DNA of 43,824 bases from Pseudomonas marginalis (GTDB lineage: Bacteria; Pseudomonadota; Gammaproteobacteria; Pseudomonadales; Pseudomonadaceae). Positions 23,694-31,164 of the stretch are shown here, piece after piece (position 1 is the stretch's first letter; the number at the start of each line of letters is the position of its first letter). Where the stretch lies: contig NZ_LKEG01000021.1 in assembly GCF_001645105.1 (NCBI RefSeq), forward strand, positions 187 to 44,010, in the 5' to 3' direction. A program made the translations under genes and the position numbers. The notes beneath the pieces are model-generated. The model did no database searches and was not told the origin of the DNA. It saw nothing but the letters and a program-made list of their open reading frames with translations.

Positions 23694-24500
23694 ATGAAGC
23701 ACAATGTCATCCTAGTCGTGCTCGACGGCCTGAACTTCGAGGTTGCCCGACACGCCATGGGGCACTTGCAGGCCTATGTCGGCGCAGGACGCGCAGCCCT
23801 CTACAAACTGGAATGTGAACTGCCCGCCCTGTCCCGCCCGCTGTATGAGTGCATCTTGACCGGCGTGCCTCCCATCCAGAGCGGCATCGTCCACAACAAC
23901 GTCTCGCGCCTGTCCAACCAGCGCAGCATTTTCCATTACGCCACCGACGCCGGCCTTACCACGGCAGCGGCGGCCTACCATTGGGTCAGCGAGTTGTATA
24001 ACCGCACGCCCTTTCTCGCCGCCCGCGACCGTCACACCGACGACACGGAGCTGGCGATCCAGCACGGGCATTTCTACTGGAATGACCACTACCCGGATTC
24101 CCACCTGTTTGCCGACGCCGAAAGCCTGCGCCTCAAGCACGCGCCGAACTTCCTGGTGGTGCACCCGATGAACATCGACGACGCCGGCCACAAGCACGGC
24201 CTCGATACGGCGCAATACCGCAACAGCGCACGCTCGGCCGACATCATCCTGGCCGATTACCTGCAAGCCTGGCTCGACGCCGGTTACCAAGTGCTGGTGA
24301 CTGCCGACCACGGCATGAACAACGACCGCTCCCACAATGGCCTGCTGCCGGAAGAGCGCGAAGTGCCGCTGTTTGTGCTCGGCGATGCCTTCAGCCTGGA
24401 CACCCACGCTACGCCCAAACAGACCGAGCTGTGCGGCACCATCTGCGAACTGCTGGGCGCGCCCCACGACAAACCTGTGTGCCAGGAGCTGTTGAAATGA
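23694..24500 (+). CDS. Cytoplasmic alkaline-phosphatase-superfamily phosphodiesterase
   Basis: A 268-residue member of the type I phosphodiesterase/nucleotide pyrophosphatase group. All two-metal site positions can be assigned: Asp11 in VVLDGLN, nucleophile Ser47 in ALSRPLYE, Asp162 and His166 in NIDDAGHKHG, Asp205-His206 in TADHGMNND, and His214 in RSHNG. The family hydrolyses phosphodiesters, phosphomonoesters or some phosphonates. It has no signal peptide, so it acts inside the cell on an imported compound, unlike most Pho-regulon phosphatases. At 268 residues it lacks the insert domains of larger relatives. The start at 23694 has a GGAG site 11 bases upstream; the stop overlaps the first permease by ATGA. 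Substrate unknown. Confidence 0.8.
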   Translation: MKHNVILVVLDGLNFEVARHAMGHLQAYVGAGRAALYKLECELPALSRPLYECILTGVPPIQSGIVHNNVSRLSNQRSIFHYATDAGLTTAAAAYHWVSELYNRTPFLAARDRHTDDTELAIQHGHFYWNDHYPDSHLFADAESLRLKHAPNFLVVHPMNIDDAGHKHGLDTAQYRNSARSADIILADYLQAWLDAGYQVLVTADHGMNNDRSHNGLLPEEREVPLFVLGDAFSLDTHATPKQTELCGTICELLGAPHDKPVCQELLK

Positions 24501-25333
24501 TCCGTGGTAAATGGCTGGCACTGCTGTGCCTGGTGCCTTTCGCACTGTTCTTTATCGTGTTCGAAATCGCCCCGTTGGTGTGGGTACTGATCAACAGCCT
24601 GCAGACCGAGGAAGCCGGCTGGGGCCTGGAAAACTTCACGCGGATCTTCAGCTCGAAGTTCTACCTGCAAGCGATCCAGTTCAGCCTCGAGATCAGTTTC
24701 TACTCGAGTGTCTTCGGCATCATCATCGCCACCCTGGGCAGTTACTCCCTGCGTCGGGTGGATTCGCCGCTGCGCAATTTCGTCACCGCCTTCGCCAACA
24801 TGACCAGCAACTTTGCCGGTGTGCCCCTGGCCTTTGCGTTCATCATCCTGCTGGGGTTCAACGGCAGCATCACCCTCATGCTCAAGCAGGCGGGGATCAT
24901 CCAGGACTTCAACCTCTACTCCAAGACCGGGTTGATCATCCTTTACACCTACTTCCAGATTCCATTGGGCGTGCTGCTGCTGTACCCGGCCTTCGACGCG
25001 CTGCGCGAAGACTGGCGTGAGTCGGCGTCCCTGCTGGGCGCCAACGGCTGGCAGTTCTGGCGGCATATCGGCCTGCCGGTGCTCACCCCCGCCCTGCTCG
25101 GTACCTTCGTGATCCTGCTGGCCAATGCCCTCGGCGCCTATGCCACCGTCTACGCCTTGACCACCGGCAACTTCAACGTGTTGCCGATCCGCATTGCCGG
25201 GCTGGTGTCCGGTGATGTGTCGCTCGACCCGAACCTGGCCAGCGCCCTGGCCGTGGTGCTGGTGGCGTTGATGACCGTGGTCACCGTGGTCCATCAACTG
25301 CTGCTCAAGAGGAGCTACCATGTCTCGCGCTGA
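24497..25333 (+). CDS. ABC transporter permease, first inner-membrane subunit
   Basis: A 278-residue permease of the binding-protein-dependent (MetI-like) type with six helices, the first at WLALLCLVPFALFFIVFEIAPLVWVLI. The EAA loop that contacts the ATPase reads DWRESASLLGANGWQFWRHIGLPVLTPALLG (around residue 173). It resembles PotB/PhnU-type permeases. It is translationally coupled to the hydrolase gene before it (ATGA) and overlaps the next permease by 14 bp, so equal subunit production is likely. Confidence 0.87.
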   Translation: MIRGKWLALLCLVPFALFFIVFEIAPLVWVLINSLQTEEAGWGLENFTRIFSSKFYLQAIQFSLEISFYSSVFGIIIATLGSYSLRRVDSPLRNFVTAFANMTSNFAGVPLAFAFIILLGFNGSITLMLKQAGIIQDFNLYSKTGLIILYTYFQIPLGVLLLYPAFDALREDWRESASLLGANGWQFWRHIGLPVLTPALLGTFVILLANALGAYATVYALTTGNFNVLPIRIAGLVSGDVSLDPNLASALAVVLVALMTVVTVVHQLLLKRSYHVSR

Positions 25334-26120
25334 AGCCGGCCCGGCCTCCCTCTACCACCGCGTGGTGGTGTACCTGCTGTTTGCGATCCTGGTGTTGCCG
25401 CTGATCGGCACCTTTGTCTATTCCATTGCCAGCAGTTGGTCGGCGACGATCCTGCCCGCCGGTTTCACCGTGAAATGGTACGTGCAGCTGTGGAGCGACC
25501 CGCGCTTCCTGATGGCCTTCGGGCAGTCATTGCTGGTGTGCGTGGGCGCGCTGATCCTCTCGGTAGTGTTGATTTTGCCGCTGCTGTTCGTGGTGCATTA
25601 CCACTTCCCCCGGCTCGACGCGCTGATGAACATCCTCATCCTGCTGCCCTTCGCGGTGCCGCCGGTGGTGTCGTCGGTGGGCTTGCTGCAACTGTATGGC
25701 TCCGGGCCGATGGCGATGGTCGGCACGCCGTGGATCCTGATCGGCTGTTACTTCACCGTCGCACTGCCGTTCATGTACCGGGCGATCACTAACAACCTGC
25801 AGGCGATCAACCTGCGCGACCTGATGGACGCCTCGCAACTGCTCGGTGCCAGTACCTGGCAGGCGGCGATCCTGGTGGTGCTGCCGAACCTGCGCAAAGG
25901 CCTGATGGTGGCGCTGTTGCTGTCGTTCTCGTTCCTGTTCGGCGAGTTCGTGTTCGCCAACATCCTGGTGGGTACCCGCTACGAAACCCTGCAGGTGTAC
26001 CTGAACAACATGCGCAACAGCAGCGGCCACTTCACCAGCGCCGTCGTGATTTCCTATTTCTTCTTTGTGCTGGTGCTGACCTGGGCCGCCAATATCTTGA
26101 ACAAGGACAAAAGCCAATGA
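25320..26120 (+). CDS. ABC transporter permease, second inner-membrane subunit
   Basis: A 266-residue PotC/PhnV-like permease with six helices. The EAA loop reads LRDLMDASQLLGASTWQAAILVVLPNLRKGLMV (about residues 160-192). GGAG stands just upstream inside the preceding gene. The stop overlaps the ATPase gene as ATGA. It forms the heterodimeric channel with the preceding permease. Confidence 0.87.
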   Translation: MSRAEAGPASLYHRVVVYLLFAILVLPLIGTFVYSIASSWSATILPAGFTVKWYVQLWSDPRFLMAFGQSLLVCVGALILSVVLILPLLFVVHYHFPRLDALMNILILLPFAVPPVVSSVGLLQLYGSGPMAMVGTPWILIGCYFTVALPFMYRAITNNLQAINLRDLMDASQLLGASTWQAAILVVLPNLRKGLMVALLLSFSFLFGEFVFANILVGTRYETLQVYLNNMRNSSGHFTSAVVISYFFFVLVLTWAANILNKDKSQ

Positions 26121-27106
26121 GCTTCGTCAGCGTCCAACACCTGCAAAAAGGTTACGCCGGCACCCCGGTGTTCAGTGACATCAACTGCGAGATCGCCAAG
26201 GGCGAATTCGTCACCTTGCTCGGCCCGTCCGGTTGCGGCAAGTCCACGCTGCTGCGCTGCATCGCCGGGCTGACCTCGGTCGACAGCGGGCAAATCCTGC
26301 TCGACGGCCAGGACATCGTCCCGCTGAGCCCGCAGAAACGCCATATCGGCATGGTGTTCCAGAGTTATGCGCTGTTTCCCAACATGACCGTGGAACAGAA
26401 CGTCGCCTTTGGCCTGCGCATGCAAAAGGTCAACGCCGACGACAGCCACAAGCGCGTGCAGGAAGTGCTGCAACTGGTCGAACTCAAGGACCTCGCCGGC
26501 CGCTACCCGCACCAGATGTCCGGCGGCCAGTGCCAGCGCGTGGCCCTGGCCCGCTCCCTGGTGACCCGCCCGCGCCTGTTGCTGCTGGATGAGCCGCTGT
26601 CGGCGCTGGATGCACGGATCCGCAAGCACCTGCGCGAACAGATCCGCCAGATCCAGCGCGAACTGGGCCTGACCACCATCTTCGTGACCCACGATCAGGA
26701 AGAAGCCCTGACCATGTCCGACCGGATCTTCCTGATGAACCAAGGCAAGATCGTGCAAAGCGGCGATGCCGAGACCCTCTACACCGCACCGGTGGATGTA
26801 TTCGCCGCCGGGTTTATCGGCAACTACAACCTGCTGGACGCCGACAAGGCCACGCAACTGCTGCAACGCCCGATCAACAGCCGTATCGCCATTCGCCCGG
26901 AGGCCATCGAGCTGAGCCGCAATGGCGAACTCGACGCCCTGGTGCGCAGCCACAGCCTGTTGGGCAACGTCATTCGCTACCGCATCGAAGCGCGCGGCGT
27001 GGAACTGGTGGTCGACGTGCTCAACCGCTCGGCCGACGACCTGCACAAGGACGGACAACGCCTGGCACTTTCCATCGACCCCAGTGCCCTGTGTGAAGTA
27101 GCCTGA
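26117..27106 (+). CDS. ABC transporter ATPase of the PotA/FbpC type
   Basis: A 329-residue ATPase with the nucleotide-binding domain first: Walker A GPSGCGKST (near residue 36), Q-loop VFQSYALFPNMTV, signature MSGGQCQRV (near residue 134), Walker B LLLLDEPLSALDA and H-loop VTHDQEEAL. A C-terminal TOBE-type regulatory domain follows from about residue 245 (RIAIRPEAIELSRNG), as in PotA, FbpC and PhnT. It energises the permease pair. The HAD phosphatase gene follows after 30 bp. Confidence 0.9.
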   Translation: MSFVSVQHLQKGYAGTPVFSDINCEIAKGEFVTLLGPSGCGKSTLLRCIAGLTSVDSGQILLDGQDIVPLSPQKRHIGMVFQSYALFPNMTVEQNVAFGLRMQKVNADDSHKRVQEVLQLVELKDLAGRYPHQMSGGQCQRVALARSLVTRPRLLLLDEPLSALDARIRKHLREQIRQIQRELGLTTIFVTHDQEEALTMSDRIFLMNQGKIVQSGDAETLYTAPVDVFAAGFIGNYNLLDADKATQLLQRPINSRIAIRPEAIELSRNGELDALVRSHSLLGNVIRYRIEARGVELVVDVLNRSADDLHKDGQRLALSIDPSALCEVA

Positions 27107-27136
27107 TGCAACGTTTTATTTGAGAGAGCATGACGG

Positions 27137-27790
27137 ATGGCATTGGTAATTTTTGATCTGGACGACACCCTCATCCACGGCGACTGCGCCACCCTGTGGA
27201 GCGAGCAGATGGGCCGGCTGGGCTGGGTCGATCCCGAGTCGTTCATGCGCAAGAACCACGAATTGATGGATGCCTACAGCCGGGGCGAGCTGAAGATGGA
27301 AGACTTCATGGACTTCAGCCTGGAGCCGATGATCGGCCGCACACCGGCAGAAATCGAGCACTTGGTGGAGCCGTGGGTCGAGGATGTGATCGAGCCGTTG
27401 ATCTACAGCGACGCCACCCAGACCATCGCCCGCCACCGTGCGAATGGCGACCGGATTCTGGTGATCTCCGCCTCGGGCACGCACTTGGTCACGCCGATTG
27501 CGGCGCGGATCGGCATCGATGAAGTGCTGGGGATTGAACTGGACGTCAGCCATGGCGTGTACAGCGGGCGTACCGTGGGTGTCCTGACGTATCGTGAAGG
27601 CAAGATCACGCGGTTGCTGGAATGGCTGGAGCAAGAAGGGGAAACGTTGGAGGGCGCGTATTTCTATTCGGACTCGCGCAATGATTTGCCGTTGCTGAGT
27701 AAGGTGGAGTTTGCGCAAGTCGTTAACCCTGACCCGGTGCTACGCGCCCACGCCGAACAGGCTGGCTGGCCAATCCACCATTGGATCTGA
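27137..27790 (+). CDS. HAD-IB family phosphatase (SerB-like)
   Basis: A 217-residue haloacid-dehalogenase-superfamily phosphatase, subfamily IB. Motif I is VIFDLDDTLIHGD, with Asp7 as nucleophile and Asp9 as acid/base; motif II is VISASGTH near residue 112; the lysine of motif III is probably in REGKITRL; motif IV is YFYSDSRNDLPLL near residue 176. The all-helical cap lies after motif I. Relatives act on phosphoserine, histidinol phosphate and similar monoesters. Placed at the end of the operon, it could remove the phosphate left after the alkaline-phosphatase-type enzyme acts. It has a weak GAGAG-like site and no signal peptide. Confidence 0.82.
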   Translation: MALVIFDLDDTLIHGDCATLWSEQMGRLGWVDPESFMRKNHELMDAYSRGELKMEDFMDFSLEPMIGRTPAEIEHLVEPWVEDVIEPLIYSDATQTIARHRANGDRILVISASGTHLVTPIAARIGIDEVLGIELDVSHGVYSGRTVGVLTYREGKITRLLEWLEQEGETLEGAYFYSDSRNDLPLLSKVEFAQVVNPDPVLRAHAEQAGWPIHHWI

Positions 27791-27814
27791 CTCTCTTGAA
27801 GTGAAATGCAATCA

Positions 27815-27846
27815 AATGTGGGAGGGGGCAAGCCCCCTCCCACATT
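27815..27846. terminator. Collapsed REP palindrome acting as two-way hairpin
   Basis: AATGTGGGAGGGGGCA is followed directly by its complement, making a 32-bp perfect palindrome. It lies between the convergent HAD and quinone-oxidoreductase genes. Equivalent to a REPIN that has lost its interior; probably stabilises or terminates both transcripts, although no T run follows. Confidence 0.7.
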
Positions 27847-27863
27847 GCTCACCGCATCCCCAT

Positions 27864-28826
27864 TCAGCTCAGGCTTTCGTCAATCACCAACACCAGCTTC
27901 CCGGAAATCTGATTCGTCGCCAGCGCTTCAAACGCCGCCTCAGCGTCCTGGATCGAGAAGGTCTTGGCCAATTGCGGGCTCAAGCGGCCCTCAACAAACA
28001 ACGGCCACACGTGTTGGCTCAAATCATTGAACAGGTCCGCCTTGAACGAGTCGTCACGACTGCGCAGGGTCGAACCCAACAATTGAATGCGCTTGCCCAG
28101 CACCTGGGCCAAGTCCAACTGCGCGTCACGACCGCCCATCAAGCCGATCAATACCCAACGCCCATCCAGGGCCAGCAGCTTGAGGTCCAGCGCCGCATAG
28201 TTGCCGCCCACCGGGTCAAGAATCACATCGAACGGCCCGAAATCCCGTAGCCCTTCGATCCCATCGGTCCGTACCACGCCGCCCTGGGCGCCGAGTTCCT
28301 CACAATAGGCCAGGCGCTCCGCCGAGCCGACACTGACCCAGCACGGGCTGCCAAATGCCTTGCACAACTGGATCGCCGCGGAACCCACGCCGCTGGCGCC
28401 AGCGTGCAACAGCACTTTTTCACCGGGTTTGAGGCCCGCCAGCTGGAACAGATTGAGCCACGCCGTGCTGTACACCTCAGGCAACGCGGCCGCTTCGATC
28501 AGCGACAGGCCTTCCGGTACCGGCAATACGTGGCGCGCATCCACCACCACTTCTTCGGCCATGCCGCCACCGGCGAGCAACGCGCAGACGCGGTCGCCGA
28601 CTTGCCAGGATGAGCCTGCGCCCACTTCACTGATCACTCCGGAACACTCAAGGCCCAACACGTGACTGGCGCCCGGTGGCGGTGGATAGAGCCCCGCACG
28701 CTGTAATAAATCGGCGCGATTGAGGCCCGCTGCCGCCACACGAATGCGAACTTGCCCTACATCGCAGGTAGGACTGGGTTCTTCCAACCACTCCACATGA
28801 CCGTCAACGCCTTGCAATGCTTTCAC
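27864..28826 (-). CDS. NAD(P)H:quinone oxidoreductase, zinc-free MDR (PIG3/zeta-crystallin type)
   Basis: A 320-residue medium-chain reductase without catalytic zinc ligands. The N-terminal GroES-like domain has AAGLNRADLLQRAGLYPPPPGASHVLGLECSG (residues about 32-63), typical of TP53I3/PIG3-like quinone oxidoreductases. The Rossmann part has VLLHAGASGVGSAAIQLCKAFG near residue 140. It would reduce quinones with NADPH. A GTG start at 28826 follows GGAGG. It is transcribed away from prc and is convergent with the HAD gene. Confidence 0.85.
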   Translation of the reverse strand: MKALQGVDGHVEWLEEPSPTCDVGQVRIRVAAAGLNRADLLQRAGLYPPPPGASHVLGLECSGVISEVGAGSSWQVGDRVCALLAGGGMAEEVVVDARHVLPVPEGLSLIEAAALPEVYSTAWLNLFQLAGLKPGEKVLLHAGASGVGSAAIQLCKAFGSPCWVSVGSAERLAYCEELGAQGGVVRTDGIEGLRDFGPFDVILDPVGGNYAALDLKLLALDGRWVLIGLMGGRDAQLDLAQVLGKRIQLLGSTLRSRDDSFKADLFNDLSQHVWPLFVEGRLSPQLAKTFSIQDAEAAFEALATNQISGKLVLVIDESLS

Positions 28827-28853
28827 AGTGCCTCCATAGTGAGTCTGGACTGA

Positions 28854-28880
28854 GCCCGTAGCTGTATCGCCGGGCTTTTT
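28854..28880 (+). terminator. Hairpin with T run between divergent genes, upstream of prc
   Basis: GCCCG and CGGGC enclose a 12-nt loop and are followed by five T residues, with a further CCGG-CCGG dyad downstream (28891-28908). The position is odd: 52 bp before the prc start on the same strand, between divergent genes. It may terminate antisense or leader transcripts, or be a chance hairpin. Confidence 0.4.
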
Positions 28881-28931
28881 GCATTATGCGACCGGACCAT
28901 ATGGAACCGGCTCCCTCAAAGACGGCCTAAT

Positions 28932-31046
28932 ATGCGTTATCAATTGCCCCCGCGTCGAATCAGCATGAAGCATTTGTTCCCCAGCACCGCCCTCGCTCTT
29001 TTCATTGGTCTCGGCTTCGCGTCGATGTCGACCAATACGTTCGCAGCCAACAGCTGGGACAACCTTCAGCCGGATCGCGATGAGGTGATTGCAAGCCTTA
29101 ACGTCGTCGAACTGCTCAAGCGTCATCACTACAGCAAGCCGCCGCTGGACGACGCTCGCTCGGTGATCATCTATGACAGCTACCTCAAGCTGCTGGATCC
29201 GTCGCGCAGCTACTTCCTGGCCAGCGATATCGCTGAGTTCGACAAGTGGAAAACCCAGTTCGACGACTTCCTCAAGAGCGGCGACCTGCAGCCCGGCTTC
29301 ACCATCTACAAGCGTTACCTGGACCGTGTCAAAGCGCGTCTGGACTTCGCCTTGGCCGAGCTGAACAAGGGTGTCGACAAACTCGACTTCACCCAGAAGG
29401 AATCCCTTCTGGTGGACCGCAAGGACGCCCCTTGGCTGACCAGCACCGCCGCACTTGACGACCTGTGGCGCAAACGCGTCAAGGACGAAGTGCTGCGTTT
29501 GAAGATCGCCGGCAAAGACCCCAAGGCTATCCAGGAGCTGTTGACCAAGCGCTATAAGAATCAGCTGGCGCGTCTGGACCAGACCCGTGCCGAAGATATC
29601 TTCCAGGCTTACATCAACACCTTCGCGATGTCCTACGATCCGCACACCAATTATCTGTCGCCAGATAACGCGGAAAATTTCGATATCAATATGAGTCTGT
29701 CGCTGGAAGGCATCGGTGCCGTCCTGCAAAGCGACAATGACCAGGTCAAGATCGTGCGCCTGGTGCCGGCGGGGCCGGCGGACAAGACCAAGCAAGTGGC
29801 GCCTGCCGACAAGATCATCGGTGTGGCCCAAGCCGACAAAGAGATGGTTGATGTCGTCGGCTGGCGCCTGGACGAAGTGGTCAAGCTGATCCGTGGGCCG
29901 AAAGGCAGCGTGGTGCGCCTGGAAGTGATTCCGCACACCAATGCACCGAACGACCAGACCAGCAAGATCGTGTCCATCACCCGTGAAGCGGTGAAGCTCG
30001 AAGACCAGGCCGTGCAGAAGAAAGTCCTCAACCTCAAGCAGGATGGCAAGGACTACAAGCTGGGCGTGATCGAGATTCCGGCCTTCTACCTGGACTTCAA
30101 GGCGTTCCGTGCCGGTGATCCGGACTACAAGTCCACCACCCGCGACGTCAAGAAAATCCTCACCGAGCTGCAGAAGGAAAAAGTCGACGGCGTGGTCATC
30201 GACCTGCGTAACAACGGCGGTGGTTCCCTTCAGGAAGCCACCGAGCTGACCAGCCTGTTTATCGACAAAGGCCCGACGGTGTTGGTACGCAACGCTGACG
30301 GCCGCGTGGATGTGCTGGAAGACGAGAACCCGGGCGCCTTCTACAAAGGCCCGATGGCATTGCTGGTCAACCGCCTCTCGGCTTCGGCTTCGGAGATTTT
30401 CGCCGGTGCCATGCAGGACTACCACCGCGCCTTGATCATCGGCGGCCAGACCTTCGGTAAAGGCACCGTGCAGACCATTCAGCCGCTGAACCATGGCGAA
30501 CTGAAGCTGACGCTGGCCAAGTTCTACCGGGTTTCCGGGCAGAGCACCCAGCATCAGGGCGTACTGCCGGACATCGATTTCCCGTCGATTATCGACACCA
30601 AGGAAATCGGCGAAAGCGCCCTGCCGGAAGCCATGCCGTGGGACACCATCCGCCCTGCGATCAAGCCGGCGTCGGATCCGTTCAAGCCGTTCCTGGCGCA
30701 GTTGAAAGCTGATCACGACACCCGCTCCGCCAAGGACGCCGAGTTCGTGTTTATCCGCGACAAACTGGCCCTGGCCAAGAAGCTGATGGAAGAAAAAACC
30801 GTCAGCCTCAACGAAGTCGACCGCCGCGCGCAGCACAGCGACATCGAAAACAAGCAACTTGCACTGGAAAACATCCGCCGCAAGGCCAAGGGTGAAGATC
30901 CACTCAAGGAGCTGAAGAAAGAAGATGAAGATGCGTTGCCGACCGAGGCCGACAAGACCAAGCCGGAAGACGACGCCTACCTGGCCGAGACTGGCCGGAT
31001 CCTGCTGGACTACCTGAAAATCACCAAGCAGGTGGCCAAGCAGTAA
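28932..31046 (+). CDS. prc: Periplasmic tail-specific protease Prc
   Basis: A 704-residue S41 C-terminal-processing protease. A signal sequence (LFPSTALALFIGLGFASMSTNTFAA) ends near residue 38. An N-terminal helical domain precedes a PDZ domain (about residues 235-330, LEGIGAVLQSDNDQVKIVRLVPAGPA). The protease core follows: VDGVVIDLRNNGGGSL, the catalytic serine in SASASEIFAGAMQDY near residue 485 and the lysine in TFGKGTVQTIQ near residue 510. A C-terminal DUF3340-type region ends the protein. In Pseudomonas, Prc degrades periplasmic substrates including truncated MucA. The start at 28965 is an alternative that removes 11 residues; neither has a strong ribosome-binding site. Confidence 0.92.
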   Translation: MRYQLPPRRISMKHLFPSTALALFIGLGFASMSTNTFAANSWDNLQPDRDEVIASLNVVELLKRHHYSKPPLDDARSVIIYDSYLKLLDPSRSYFLASDIAEFDKWKTQFDDFLKSGDLQPGFTIYKRYLDRVKARLDFALAELNKGVDKLDFTQKESLLVDRKDAPWLTSTAALDDLWRKRVKDEVLRLKIAGKDPKAIQELLTKRYKNQLARLDQTRAEDIFQAYINTFAMSYDPHTNYLSPDNAENFDINMSLSLEGIGAVLQSDNDQVKIVRLVPAGPADKTKQVAPADKIIGVAQADKEMVDVVGWRLDEVVKLIRGPKGSVVRLEVIPHTNAPNDQTSKIVSITREAVKLEDQAVQKKVLNLKQDGKDYKLGVIEIPAFYLDFKAFRAGDPDYKSTTRDVKKILTELQKEKVDGVVIDLRNNGGGSLQEATELTSLFIDKGPTVLVRNADGRVDVLEDENPGAFYKGPMALLVNRLSASASEIFAGAMQDYHRALIIGGQTFGKGTVQTIQPLNHGELKLTLAKFYRVSGQSTQHQGVLPDIDFPSIIDTKEIGESALPEAMPWDTIRPAIKPASDPFKPFLAQLKADHDTRSAKDAEFVFIRDKLALAKKLMEEKTVSLNEVDRRAQHSDIENKQLALENIRRKAKGEDPLKELKKEDEDALPTEADKTKPEDDAYLAETGRILLDYLKITKQVAKQ

Positions 31047-31113
31047 ATGATGGCGATTTAATGTGGTCGCTCCTCGGAGTGTCATCATATAGACATCATT
31101 CTGTCGTGAAATG

Positions 31114-31150
31114 AAGGACCGCTGGCTTCTCGCCTGCGGTCCTTTTTTTT
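31114..31150 (+). terminator. Rho-independent terminator of prc
   Basis: AGGACCGC pairs with GCGGTCCT across a 13-nt loop and is followed by eight T residues (31143-31150). It lies 67 bp after the prc stop and before the EAL gene. The upstream in-frame start for the EAL gene at 31111 would lie within this hairpin, which argues against it. Confidence 0.85.
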
Positions 31151-31164
31151 CGATCGAGATCGCC

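Noticed and set aside
22491..27106. Polyamine or ferric-ion transporter assignment
   Set aside because: The ABC subunits alone would allow it, but the linked hydrolases and Pho boxes point to a phosphorus compound.
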